DNA of 64,000 bases from Pseudomonas sp. Its GTDB lineage: Bacteria > Pseudomonadota > Gammaproteobacteria > Pseudomonadales > Pseudomonadaceae. Shown here in pieces: positions 1-8,221 of the stretch. Position 1 is the first letter of the stretch, and each line of letters opens with the position of its first letter. The notes under the pieces are model-generated. The model worked only from the letters and a program-made list of their open reading frames with translations. It was not told where the DNA came from and ran no database searches. The position numbers and the translations under genes are program-made. The stretch is from contig NZ_JAGIBG010000018.1 in the NCBI RefSeq assembly GCF_017744435.1, positions 34,704-98,703 of the forward strand. The letters run 5' to 3'.

Positions 1-2439
1 TTCGTCTACGACGACATGAACCTGGAGCTGAAGAACCTCAGCACCCTGCCGGACGACAACGCCGACATGACCCTGGTGGCGATCGGCCCCAACGGCGGGC
101 GGGTCGACTGGAACGGCACTCTCAGCCTGGCGCCGATCGCCTCGCAAGGCACGCTGAAAGTCACCGACGGCAAGATGAAGCTGTTCTGGCCCTATGTACG
201 TGATGCCGTGCCCCTTGTGCTCGAAGACGGCGTGTTCAACCTCGACACCCACTACAAGCTCAACCTGTCCAAGGAAACCGAGCTGTTGCTGGACAACACC
301 ATGGTCAAGGTCGCGCCGTTCGCCATCAAGGCACCGGATGGCCGGCAGTTGGTGCGCCTGGCCAATCTGGAGGTGAGCGAGACGTCCATCGACCTGGCAA
401 AGCAGCTGGTCACCGTCGGCAAGGTTCGCAGCGAACAACTGGAAACCTGGGCAGCCCTGGAAAAGGACGGCCAACTCGACTGGCAGAAGCTGTTCGCCAG
501 CCAGCCGGCCAAGGCTACGCCGAAGGAAAAGGCCGAGCCGGCTGCTGCTGAACCAAGCGCAGAAGAAAAAGCCGCGAAAACGCCGAGCAAGCCCTGGCAG
601 GTACTGCTCAAGGACGTACAACTGCGCAACTATCAGGTGCACCTCGCCGACCGCAGTCAGAAGGAGCCGGTGGCACTGGATGTAGGCCCGTTGAACCTCG
701 ACATGCAAGGTTTCGACAGCCTCAACCAGTCGCCTTTTACCCTCAAGCTCGACACCGGCGTGGGTAAACAAGGCAAGCTGCAGGCGGCCGGTGAAGTGAA
801 CCTGGCGCCGGTCACGGCCAAGCTCGATGTCAGCACCCGTGACATCGACCTGCGGGTCGCCCAGGCCTACATCAGCCCGTTCATTCGCCTCGAGCTACGC
901 AGCGGCATGCTCGCCAGCGACCTCAAGGTCGACCTAAAGAGCACCGAGCCGCTGGCCTTCAGCGTTGCCGGCAAGGCGCAGGTGAACCAGCTGCACACCC
1001 TGGACACCATCAAGGGCCGAGACTTTGTCAAATGGCAGCAAGTCAACGTCGATGGCCTGTCGTATGTGCACGGTGATGCCCTGTCGATCGACAAGGTGAC
1101 CCTGCTGCAGCCCTACGCGCGCTTCATCATCAACGAAGACCGCACCACCAGCGTCGACGACCTGCTCATCCCACAACCGGCCGGCGCGCCGGCCCGCAGC
1201 CCGGCCAAGCCAGCCAGCGCCGCGGCCAGCAAGCCCTTGGGCATCCACATCGGCCAGATCGACATCAACGATGGCTCGGCCAACTTCGCCGACCTGACCC
1301 TGACGCCGAACTTCGCCACTGCCATCCAGCAGCTCAATGGCCAGATCGGCACCATCGACAACCGCAAGCCGGCACCGGCCAAGGTCGACGTCAAAGGCAA
1401 GGTCGACCGTTATGCCCCGGTCACCATCAAGGGTGCACTCAACCCATTCAACCCGCTGGCCAGCCTGGATATCGCCACCAGCTTCAAGCGCGTCGAACTG
1501 ACCACCTTGACGCCCTACTCCGGCAAGTTCGCCGGTTTCCGCATCCGCAAGGGGCGGTTGAACCTCGACCTGCATTACCTGATCACCAACGGCCAGCTCA
1601 AGGCCGAAAACAAGGTGGTGGTCGAGCAGCTGCAGCTGGGTGAAAAGGTCGATAGCCCGGATGCGGTGGACCTGCCGATCCGCCTGGCGATTGCCCTGCT
1701 CAAGGACACCGAAGGGCGGATCTCCATCGAACTGCCGGTTTCAGGCGACCTGAACAACCCGCAATTCAGCGTCATGCCAATCGTCTGGCAGACCCTGCGC
1801 AACCTGGTGCTACGTGCGGCTCAGGCACCGTTCAAGTTCATCGGTGGGCTGATTTCCGGTGGCGGCTCGGAAGACCTCGGTACGGTGGCATTTGCCCCAG
1901 GCTCCAGTGAACTCAGTGGCGACGCGCAGTCAACACTGGACAAGCTCGCGTCAGCCCTCAAGGAGCGCCCGGAGCTGCGCCTTGAGATCGAAGGGACCAG
2001 TGCCCAGAGCAGCGATGGCCCGTTGATCGCCCAGCAGCGCCTGGAGCGCGAATACCAGGCGACCTGGTACAAGATCCTGCAGCGCCGTGGCGACAAGGTA
2101 CCGGCCAACGCCTCGATGCTGCTGGTCGATGACAGCGACAAGCCGGCGATGCTCGAAGGCATCTACCGCACCCGCCTGAAGCAGCAGCCACCGGCCGAAT
2201 GGGAGCAGTTGAGCCGTGACGAGCGCACCGCCAAGCTGCGCGAGGCGGTGATCAAGTCCTGGGCCGAAAGCACTGCATTGCTGCGAACCCTTGGCCAGGA
2301 GCGGGCCAGCAGCATCAAGGACTATCTGGTCGACAAGGGCAAGCTCGAGGATGACCGGGTGTACTTCATCGATACCAACCTGGGGCAGGCCGAGAGTGAT
2401 GGGCGGGTGATTACGCCGATGCACCTGGATGCCGAGTGA
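1..2439 (+). CDS. DUF748/AsmA-like envelope protein, 5' end outside the window
   Basis: The reading frame is open from the first base, so the true start lies upstream; 812 codons are visible. The protein has long beta-rich stretches with repeated D-x-L/K-G patterns typical of AsmA/DUF748 proteins, a low-complexity Ala/Glu/Lys/Pro linker around codons 165-195, and a C-terminal segment from about codon 625 (GSSELSGDAQSTLDKLASAL) that resembles an OmpA-like peptidoglycan-associated domain. AsmA-type proteins bridge the inner and outer membranes and are linked to lipid transport; that role is inferred from the family. The gene ends at TGA just before a REP pair. No partner gene is visible in the window. 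Confidence 0.75.
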   Translation, partial: FVYDDMNLELKNLSTLPDDNADMTLVAIGPNGGRVDWNGTLSLAPIASQGTLKVTDGKMKLFWPYVRDAVPLVLEDGVFNLDTHYKLNLSKETELLLDNTMVKVAPFAIKAPDGRQLVRLANLEVSETSIDLAKQLVTVGKVRSEQLETWAALEKDGQLDWQKLFASQPAKATPKEKAEPAAAEPSAEEKAAKTPSKPWQVLLKDVQLRNYQVHLADRSQKEPVALDVGPLNLDMQGFDSLNQSPFTLKLDTGVGKQGKLQAAGEVNLAPVTAKLDVSTRDIDLRVAQAYISPFIRLELRSGMLASDLKVDLKSTEPLAFSVAGKAQVNQLHTLDTIKGRDFVKWQQVNVDGLSYVHGDALSIDKVTLLQPYARFIINEDRTTSVDDLLIPQPAGAPARSPAKPASAAASKPLGIHIGQIDINDGSANFADLTLTPNFATAIQQLNGQIGTIDNRKPAPAKVDVKGKVDRYAPVTIKGALNPFNPLASLDIATSFKRVELTTLTPYSGKFAGFRIRKGRLNLDLHYLITNGQLKAENKVVVEQLQLGEKVDSPDAVDLPIRLAIALLKDTEGRISIELPVSGDLNNPQFSVMPIVWQTLRNLVLRAAQAPFKFIGGLISGGGSEDLGTVAFAPGSSELSGDAQSTLDKLASALKERPELRLEIEGTSAQSSDGPLIAQQRLEREYQATWYKILQRRGDKVPANASMLLVDDSDKPAMLEGIYRTRLKQQPPAEWEQLSRDERTAKLREAVIKSWAESTALLRTLGQERASSIKDYLVDKGKLEDDRVYFIDTNLGQAESDGRVITPMHLDAE

Positions 2440-2459
2440 TCTCCGTCCTCAGGCCTGGC

Positions 2460-2532
2460 CCTTTCGCGGCTGAAGCCGCTCCCACAAGGCCTTGTGTGGT
2501 ATCTGTGGGAGCGGCTTCAGACGCGAAGGGGC
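2460..2532. repeat. REP inverted pair
   Basis: Two arms of a Pseudomonas REP sequence face each other: a left arm running from CTTTCGCGGCTGAAGCCGC into GCTCCCACA and a right arm TGTGGGAGCGGCTTCAG followed by CGCGAAGGGG. It lies between two convergent genes and can fold into a long hairpin on either strand. Confidence 0.8.
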
Positions 2533-2542
2533 CGGTACAGGC

Positions 2543-2956
2543 TTACACCAGCCGCTGCCCTGACACCGACGGGTGATACAGCGGCTGCACCTTGTTCCCC
2601 GCCGGGTCCAGCAAGTGGAAACTGCGCGCCCCGTCACCATGGTTGAACGGCCGGTCGAGCAAGGTCACCCCACGCGCCTTGAAGTACTGGTACCAGGCCT
2701 CCAGCTCCTCGACGCTATCCACGATGAACCCATAATGGTCCAGGGTCTGCAGCCCATTGGCCGCCCCTGCCCCACGCCCAAGCGACAGGTTGTCGTTACC
2801 ACAGGTCAGATAAACCAGGTCTTCGTTGGCCCGGTTCAGCACCTCCATGCCCATGACATCGACATAGAAACGCTCGCACTCCTCCAGGTTGGGCACCAGC
2901 AGGGCGATGTGGCGCAGACCATTCAGGCGACCGGGACGAACAGGTAATTCGGACAT
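2543..2956 (-). CDS. VOC (glyoxalase/bleomycin-resistance/dioxygenase) family protein
   Basis: This 137-residue protein is the usual size of a single VOC unit made of paired beta-alpha-beta-beta-beta modules. Visible marks are the N-terminal LRHIALLVPNLEECERFY, the mid-protein DHYGFIVDSVEELEAWYQYF and the C-terminal ARSFHLLDPAGNKVQPLYHP, the pattern in which the family places His/Glu metal ligands. The substrate cannot be read from the sequence. It starts with ATG and is divergent from the neighbouring ABM-family gene over a 60-base gap containing the palindrome TTGTATACAA. Shared control, and perhaps work on related small substrates, is an inference. Confidence 0.8.
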   Translation of the reverse strand: MSELPVRPGRLNGLRHIALLVPNLEECERFYVDVMGMEVLNRANEDLVYLTCGNDNLSLGRGAGAANGLQTLDHYGFIVDSVEELEAWYQYFKARGVTLLDRPFNHGDGARSFHLLDPAGNKVQPLYHPSVSGQRLV

Positions 2957-2972
2957 TGGCGCGACTCCATTT

Positions 2973-2982
2973 TTGTATACAA
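2973..2982. promoter_or_regulatory. Palindrome TTGTATACAA between divergent VOC and ABM genes
   Basis: A perfect 10-base palindrome sits in the 60-base divergent intergenic region. Its TTGT/ACAA ends resemble operators of FCD-type GntR regulators, but it is also AT-rich and could overlap a promoter. No regulator gene is adjacent. Confidence 0.35.
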
Positions 2983-3016
2983 TTCAGAATAGAATTTAAA
3001 ACAAAAGGACCGCCCT

Positions 3017-3319
3017 GTGTATAGCCTGTTTATCAAGACCCGCGTCAAACCCGGTTGCGCCGAGGACTTTCTCACCGCCATCAAGGTCAATGCCGCTGCC
3101 TCCGTCGCCACCGAGCCAGGCTGCCTGGTGTTCGACGTCTCCCAGGACCGGATCGACCCGGACGTCATCTACCTGTACGAGATCTATCGCGACGATGATG
3201 CGTACGAAGCACACACCCAGACCGCCCATTTCCGCGACAGCCGCCCGCTGGTCGAGCCGCTGATCGTCGAGCAGGAATGCTTCGAGAGCGATGTGATTGC
3301 CCGTAATCCGGTGTATTGA
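3017..3319 (+). CDS. Antibiotic-biosynthesis-monooxygenase (ABM/YgiN-like) family protein
   Basis: A 100-residue protein with the ABM ferredoxin-like fold pattern: FIKTRVKPGCAEDFLTAIKV, EPGCLVFDVSQD and a C-terminal YEIYRDDDAYEAHTQTAHF with the family's H-x-x-T-x-H-F motif. ABM proteins are small dimeric cofactor-poor oxygenases, quinol oxidases or heme-degrading enzymes; which applies here is unknown. The start is GTG, chosen because AAAGGA lies 8 bases upstream and no ATG fits. It is divergent from the VOC gene and followed by a strong bidirectional terminator. Confidence 0.8.
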   Translation: MYSLFIKTRVKPGCAEDFLTAIKVNAAASVATEPGCLVFDVSQDRIDPDVIYLYEIYRDDDAYEAHTQTAHFRDSRPLVEPLIVEQECFESDVIARNPVY

Positions 3320-3330
3320 GCGCCCATGAG

Positions 3331-3356
3331 AAAGCCCCGGCGCAGGCCGGGGCTTT
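3331..3356. terminator. Bidirectional rho-independent terminator
   Basis: The stem AAAGCCCCGG / CCGGGGCTTTT has A and T runs on its outer sides, so it can terminate the upstream plus-strand ABM gene and the convergent BON gene. Confidence 0.85.
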
Positions 3357-3398
3357 TCGGTGAAGGTGGCCAAGTCCGTTTGGCCGACGGGACATTCC

Positions 3399-3749
3399 TT
3401 ATTCGGCTTTGAGGCCATCAGCAGAAACGGCCTTGACGCCTTTGATTTTCTTGGTGATATCAACCGCCATTTTTTTCTGCGCTTCAGTAATGGCAGTGGT
3501 CGAGGACAGGGAGACAACGCCTTTGTTGGTCTCGACCTTGATGTCGGTGCCTGGAATGCCCTTCTCGGTCATGAGGTCCGATTTCACCTTGGTAGTGATC
3601 CAGGTGTCCGAGGTCGCTTCCTTGGCTTTGGTCACCTCACCGGCCGCGATCGTCATGGGGGCCTGGGTGGACTGTTGGGCGAACGCCGCGTTAGCCATGG
3701 TCAGGGTCAGAGCGGTAGCAGTAGCGGCAGCAATGGCGAACTTCTTCAT
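3399..3749 (-). CDS. Periplasmic BON-domain protein
   Basis: The protein has 116 residues with a clear Sec signal peptide (MKKFAIAAATATALTLTMAN, cleaved near AFA-Q). The mature part holds one BON domain (TWITTKVKSDLMTEKGIPGT, then VETNKGVVSLSS), like OsmY-type stress proteins that bind membranes or envelope components. I start at the MKK codon because AGGAG lies 8 bases upstream and a signal peptide follows at once; a longer in-frame ATG at 3863 would put 38 unlikely residues in front of the signal sequence. Monocistronic. Confidence 0.85.
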   Translation of the reverse strand: MKKFAIAAATATALTLTMANAAFAQQSTQAPMTIAAGEVTKAKEATSDTWITTKVKSDLMTEKGIPGTDIKVETNKGVVSLSSTTAITEAQKKMAVDITKKIKGVKAVSADGLKAE

Positions 3750-3965
3750 GTGGGTCACTCCTGTTTTTCGAAAGGTCTGCGCCGTAAGTCCTGGCGACAG
3801 GTAAGAGTGTAGTTGCATGTGCTGTGCCAGCTTTTCCGTCTCGCTTGTTTCCTTATAAATCAACTACTTAGATAATTCATCGGTAAACAGCTGTCGTGCA
3901 TTTTGCAATCAGGCCGGAAAACCTGCATGCAAGATGCAAGTCCGCAAAAGGTTCCCGAGGCTCAT

Positions 3966-3992
3966 AAAAAAAGGGCCCCGAAGGGCCCTTTT
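3966..3992 (-). terminator. Terminator of pnp
   Basis: The stem AAGGGCCC-CGAA-GGGCCCTT has a run of A on the plus-strand left side, giving a U run in the minus-strand transcript just after the pnp stop codon. Confidence 0.85.
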
Positions 3993-4011
3993 CATGTTGC
4001 GTGTCAGTCGC

Positions 4012-6117
4012 TTAGACGCCCGAGGCCTTGGCCGCGGCGACGTCCTTGATCGACAGCTTGATACGGCCGCGGTTGTCCACGTCCAGTACCAGCACTTCGA
4101 CTTCCTGACCTTCTTTCAGCACGTCGGTCACCTTCTCTACGCGAGCGTCGCTCAGCATCGAGATGTGCACCAGGCCGTCCTTGCCAGGCAGGATGTTGAC
4201 GAAGGCGCCGAAGTCGACGATGCGCTCGACCTTGCCGACGTAGATCTTGCCGATCTCGGCCTCGGCGGTGATGCCCAGGATGCGCTGCTTGGCAGCGTCT
4301 GCAGCTTCCTTGGTCTCGCCGAAGATCTTGATCGAGCCGTCGTCTTCGATGTCGATCGAAGCCTTGGTCTCTTCGCAGATGGCGCGAATGGTGGCGCCGC
4401 CTTTGCCGATGACGTCACGGATCTTGTCGGTGTCGATCTTCATCGCGATCATGGTCGGGGCGTTGGCCGACAGCTCGGTACGCGACTCGCCAATGATCTG
4501 GTTCATCTGGCCGAGGATGTTCAGGCGCGCTTCCAGGGCCTGGCCCAGGGCGATTTCCATGATCTCTTCGGTGATGCCGTTGATCTTGATGTCCATCTGC
4601 AGCGCGGTAACACCTTTGGCGGTACCTGCAACCTTGAAGTCCATGTCGCCGAGGTGGTCTTCGTCACCGAGGATGTCGGTCAGGACTGCGAACTTCTCGC
4701 CTTCCTTGACCAGGCCCATGGCGATACCGGCAACTGGAGCCTTCATCGGTACACCAGCGTCCATCAGTGCCAGGGAAGCACCGCAGACCGAAGCCATGGA
4801 GCTGGAACCGTTGGATTCGGTGATTTCCGAAACCACGCGGATGGTGTACGGGAACACGTCAGCAGCTGGCAGCATGGCCTGAACCGAACGACGGGCCAGA
4901 CGGCCGTGGCCGATTTCGCGGCGGCCGGCACCACCCATGCGACCACACTCGCCCACCGAGAACGGCGGGAAGTTGTAGTGCAGCATGAACGGGTCTTTCT
5001 TCTCGCCTTCGAGGGTGTCCAGCAGCTGGGCGTCGCGCGCAGTACCCAGGGTCGCAACGACCAGGGCCTGGGTTTCGCCACGGGTGAACAGCGCCGAGCC
5101 GTGAGTCTTCGGCAGCACACCGACTTCGATGTTCAGCGGACGTACGGTCTTGGTGTCGCGGCCGTCGATACGTGGCTTGCCGTTGACGATGTTTTCGCGA
5201 ACGGTGCGGTATTCGATTTCGCCGAAGATGTCTTTGACTTCGCCAGCCGAAGGTTGGCCTTCTTCACCGGAGAACTTGGCAACGGCCTGGTCACGCAGCT
5301 CGCCCAGGCGTGCATAGCGGTCAGCCTTGACGGTGATGGTGTAGCCCTGCGAAACAGCTTCGCCGAACTCGGCGCGGATAGCGTTGAACAGTTCGGTGTT
5401 GGCAACGGCCGGTTTCCAGTCCCAGGTCGGCTTGGCAGCTTCGGCAGCCAGCTCTTTGACAGCCTGGATGACAGCCTGGAATTCGTCGTGGGCGAACAGT
5501 ACGGCGCCCAGCATCTGGTCTTCGGTCAGCTCTTGAGCTTCCGATTCAACCATCAGCACGGCATCGGAAGTACCGGCAACGACCATGTCCAGGCTCGAGG
5601 CAGCCAGTTGCTCGTAGGTCGGGTTCAGCAGGTAGCCGGTGCTTTCGTGGAAGGCAACGCGGGCAGCGCCGATCGGGCCTTCGAACGGAATGCCGGAGAT
5701 CGCCAGGGCAGCCGAGGTACCGATCATCGCAGCGATGTCCGGATCGGTCTTCTTGCTGGTGGAAACCACGGTGCAGACAACCTGCACTTCGTTCATGAAA
5801 CCTTCTGGGAACAGCGGGCGGATCGGACGGTCGATCAGGCGCGAGGTCAGCGTCTCTTTCTCGGAAGGACGGCCTTCACGCTTGAAGAAGCCACCCGGGA
5901 TCTTGCCGGCGGCGTAGGTCTTTTCCTGGTAGTGGACCGACAGTGGGAAGAAACCCTTGCCTGGATCGGCCTGCTTGGCACCGACCACGGTTACCAGCAC
6001 GGTGACGTCGTTGTCGACGGTCACCAGTACGGCGCCGGTTGCCTGACGGGCGATACGGCCCGTTTCGAGAGTAACGGTCGACTGACCGAACTGGAATTTC
6101 TTGATTACCGGGTTCAC
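4012..6117 (-). CDS. pnp: Polyribonucleotide nucleotidyltransferase (PNPase)
   Basis: A full-length PNPase of 701 residues. It degrades RNA 3' to 5' by phosphorolysis and is part of the RNA degradosome. Two RNase PH-like halves are followed by a KH domain ([13 protein letters not shown], near residue 560) and a C-terminal S1 domain ([20 protein letters not shown], near 630). The start codon is GTG (GTG AAC CCG), with AGGA 6-9 bases upstream. It is the last gene of the minus-strand translation cluster, behind rpsO, with two large hairpins in the gap, the usual setting for RNase III-mediated autoregulation in enterobacteria. Conservation of that control here is inferred. Confidence 0.98.
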   Translation of the reverse strand: MNPVIKKFQFGQSTVTLETGRIARQATGAVLVTVDNDVTVLVTVVGAKQADPGKGFFPLSVHYQEKTYAAGKIPGGFFKREGRPSEKETLTSRLIDRPIRPLFPEGFMNEVQVVCTVVSTSKKTDPDIAAMIGTSAALAISGIPFEGPIGAARVAFHESTGYLLNPTYEQLAASSLDMVVAGTSDAVLMVESEAQELTEDQMLGAVLFAHDEFQAVIQAVKELAAEAAKPTWDWKPAVANTELFNAIRAEFGEAVSQGYTITVKADRYARLGELRDQAVAKFSGEEGQPSAGEVKDIFGEIEYRTVRENIVNGKPRIDGRDTKTVRPLNIEVGVLPKTHGSALFTRGETQALVVATLGTARDAQLLDTLEGEKKDPFMLHYNFPPFSVGECGRMGGAGRREIGHGRLARRSVQAMLPAADVFPYTIRVVSEITESNGSSSMASVCGASLALMDAGVPMKAPVAGIAMGLVKEGEKFAVLTDILGDEDHLGDMDFKVAGTAKGVTALQMDIKINGITEEIMEIALGQALEARLNILGQMNQIIGESRTELSANAPTMIAMKIDTDKIRDVIGKGGATIRAICEETKASIDIEDDGSIKIFGETKEAADAAKQRILGITAEAEIGKIYVGKVERIVDFGAFVNILPGKDGLVHISMLSDARVEKVTDVLKEGQEVEVLVLDVDNRGRIKLSIKDVAAAKASGV

Positions 6118-6214
6118 GGTTTCCTACCTTTTTCAGTGGCTCTGGGGGAACTGGTTTCTTGCGAATTCTTGGGCAGAACGGGGAATCGGCCCCATTGACC
6201 GTCCAGATACAACA

Positions 6215-6276
6215 CGAGGTTGGGAGCCTGGCTGCTGCGCGGTAAACCGCTCAGCAAAACCAGGCTGCCAACCTCG
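6215..6276 (-). promoter_or_regulatory. Long hairpin in the pnp leader (possible RNase III target)
   Basis: CGAGGTTGG at 6215-6223 pairs with CCAACCTCG at 6268-6276. Inside, AGCCTGG/CCAGG and GCGGT/ACCGC extend the stem with few bulges. In E. coli the pnp leader forms a hairpin cut by RNase III, which starts PNPase autoregulation; the position here is equivalent. Confidence 0.6.
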
Positions 6277-6283
6277 GAGATAC

Positions 6284-6345
6284 GCGTGGCGTGTCCGACG
6301 GCGATGCTGCAAAGCAGCATAGCCGAAGCCTGCGACACGCCATGC
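6284..6345 (-). terminator. Long hairpin between rpsO and pnp, likely partial terminator or processing site
   Basis: TGGCGTGTC at 6287-6295 pairs with GACACGCCA at 6334-6342 and ATGCTGC at 6304-6310 pairs with GCAGCAT at 6314-6320. It lies 20 bases after the rpsO stop codon. No U run follows, so processing or mRNA protection is as likely as termination. Confidence 0.5.
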
Positions 6346-6366
6346 ACACCACTGACCAGGCCGCTA

Positions 6367-6636
6367 TTAGCGACGCAGGCCCAGGCGACCGATCAGGGCG
6401 CTGTAACGAGTGGTGTCTTTGCCCTTCAGGTAGTCCAGCAGCTTACGACGCTGGTTGACCATACGGATCAGACCACGACGGGAGTGGTGGTCTTTATCGT
6501 TGGCCTTGAAGTGGCCTTGCAGCTTGTTGATGTTGGCGGTCAGCAGAGCAACCTGCACTTCCGGGCTACCGGTATCGCCGGCGGCTTGCTGGTATTCGGC
6601 AACGATCTGAGCTTTTTCTTCAACGCTGAGGGCCAT
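6367..6636 (-). CDS. rpsO: 30S ribosomal protein S15
   Basis: The 89-residue length and sequence ([56 protein letters not shown]) match S15, which binds 16S rRNA early in small-subunit assembly. The start is the ATG with GGAG 8 bases upstream; an ATG 42 bases further up lacks a good ribosome binding site and gives a longer-than-family N-terminus. It lies between truB and pnp, the usual order. Confidence 0.98.
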   Translation of the reverse strand: MALSVEEKAQIVAEYQQAAGDTGSPEVQVALLTANINKLQGHFKANDKDHHSRRGLIRMVNQRRKLLDYLKGKDTTRYSALIGRLGLRR

Positions 6637-6785
6637 GAGGCTTCTCCAAATTAAACGGATCCCGCAAACGGGGTCCAATAGGCCAGGGACAACACCCTGT
6701 ATTAATAAAATGAGCTGTGACCGTGCCTACTGACAGCCACCCTCGGTCCACCGGTTTCAGCCAAAGCCTCGGCCGGTGGTTTCGG

Positions 6786-7703
6786 TCATTCCGACCGAAT
6801 CAGTCGACGCGGCGCAATGCGCCCGTCTTCGCTCACTTCACCGATACCGATGAAGCGGCCATTGTGATCCTGTACGCGGACCATGCCGAACTGCGGTGCA
6901 TCCGGAGCACGCACTGCCTGGCCATGCAGCCAGTAGAAAGCGCTGTGCTCGGACAGGCACACCAGTGGCCAGTCCTGCAGCCCGCTGTCGGACGGCATCA
7001 GGAAGCGATCGATCGCTTCGTTGCCACCTTCGGCATGGGCCTGCTCGAGTTCCTCGAGGGTTACCGTCTGGGCCAGGGCGAAAGGCCCGGCCTGGGTCCG
7101 GCGCAGCTCGGCGACATAAGCGCCGCAGCCCAGGGCCTCGCCGATATCCTCCACCAGGGTGCGGATATAGGTGCCTTTGCTGCAGCCAACCGACAAGCGT
7201 GCACGGGTGCCTTCGCACTCGAGCAACTCCAAGCGGCCAATAGTAACAGAACGCGCCTCGCGCTCCACTACCTCTCCTGCACGCGCCAGTTTATACAGCG
7301 GCTGGCCATCGCGCTTGAGCGCCGAGTACATCGGCGGTACTTGAAGGATTTCACCGCGAAAACGCGGGATCACGGCTTCGATATCGGCGCGACCAACGGT
7401 CACCTCGCGGGTCTGCAGGACTTCGCCTTCAGCGTCCGCGGTGGTGGTAGTCTGCCCCATCTGCATGACCGTTTCGTAGCCCTTGTCGGAATCGAGCAGG
7501 TACTGCGAAAACTTGGTCGCCTCACCGAAGCACAGCGGCAGCACGCCGGTGGCCAACGGGTCGAGGCTGCCGGTGTGGCCGGCCTTCTCGGCATTGAGCA
7601 GCCAGCGGACCTTCTGCAGCGCAGCGTTGGAGGTGAAGCCCAGCGGCTTGTCGAGCAGGATGATGCCGCTGACGTTGCGGCGGATACGTTTGACCTGGGC
7701 CAC
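6786..7703 (-). CDS. truB: tRNA pseudouridine(55) synthase
   Basis: The protein has 305 residues. It makes the conserved pseudouridine 55 in the tRNA T loop. The catalytic motif [14 protein letters not shown] carries the active-site Asp, and KPLGFTSN near the N-terminus is a family signature; a C-terminal PUA-like segment follows. The start is GTG three bases after the rbfA stop codon, so translation is probably coupled to rbfA. Confidence 0.97.
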   Translation of the reverse strand: MAQVKRIRRNVSGIILLDKPLGFTSNAALQKVRWLLNAEKAGHTGSLDPLATGVLPLCFGEATKFSQYLLDSDKGYETVMQMGQTTTTADAEGEVLQTREVTVGRADIEAVIPRFRGEILQVPPMYSALKRDGQPLYKLARAGEVVEREARSVTIGRLELLECEGTRARLSVGCSKGTYIRTLVEDIGEALGCGAYVAELRRTQAGPFALAQTVTLEELEQAHAEGGNEAIDRFLMPSDSGLQDWPLVCLSEHSAFYWLHGQAVRAPDAPQFGMVRVQDHNGRFIGIGEVSEDGRIAPRRLIRSE

Positions 7704-7706
7704 CGC

Positions 7707-8105
7707 TTACTCCTTGGCGTCCGGCTCGTCGGCATCCTTGTGCAGGCGGTCTTCGGCCACTGCACGCTCGATCAGCGCCGACAGGTGGACACCGCGGCTG
7801 ACACTTTCATCGAAGTGGAAGTGCAACTGCGGCACGCTGCGCAGCTGCATCGAGCGGCCCAGGTGCAGGCGCAGGAAGCTCGCGGCGCTGTTCAGGGCCT
7901 TGAGCGACTGCTGCACGGCGTCTGGCGTTTCTTCGCCCATGACGGTGATGAAGACCTTGGCATGGCCCAGGTCGCGGCTGACATCCACAGCGGTGATGGT
8001 CACCAGACCGACGCGTGGGTCCTTGACTTCACGGCGGATCAGCTCGGCCAGCTCGCGCTGCATCTGATCACCGATACGTTGGGTACGGCTGTATTCTTTG
8101 GCCAT
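7707..8105 (-). CDS. rbfA: 30S ribosome-binding factor A
   Basis: At 132 residues with a KH-like fold ([40 protein letters not shown]), this is RbfA, which binds pre-30S particles for 16S 5'-end maturation and cold adaptation. The ATG start is clear. It lies between infB and truB; the gap to infB holds a hairpin. Confidence 0.97.
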   Translation of the reverse strand: MAKEYSRTQRIGDQMQRELAELIRREVKDPRVGLVTITAVDVSRDLGHAKVFITVMGEETPDAVQQSLKALNSAASFLRLHLGRSMQLRSVPQLHFHFDESVSRGVHLSALIERAVAEDRLHKDADEPDAKE

Positions 8106-8134
8106 TCTTGCTACCTGTAACTTAAAGCGGCAAA

Positions 8135-8164
8135 CGCCCGGTGAGGCTTAAGCCTGACCGGGCG
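8135..8164 (-). terminator. Hairpin between infB and rbfA
   Basis: CGCCCGGT at 8135-8142 pairs with ACCGGGCG at 8157-8164 and AGGCT pairs with AGCCT inside. No U run follows, so it may set relative mRNA levels rather than fully terminate. Confidence 0.5.
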
Positions 8165-8221
8165 CTACCTACTGAGGCGCTGCCCACCGCCCTGCGGCGG
8201 GGGCTGGCGCCCTGCTCACCC

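Noticed and set aside
3934..6198. A 754-codon plus-strand open frame opposite pnp (and similar ones opposite infB, nusA, ftsH, carB, dnaK, dld)
   Set aside because: These are antisense shadows produced by the high third-position GC of the real genes; composition is Val/His/Gln/Asp-rich and no family motif or ribosome binding site is present.
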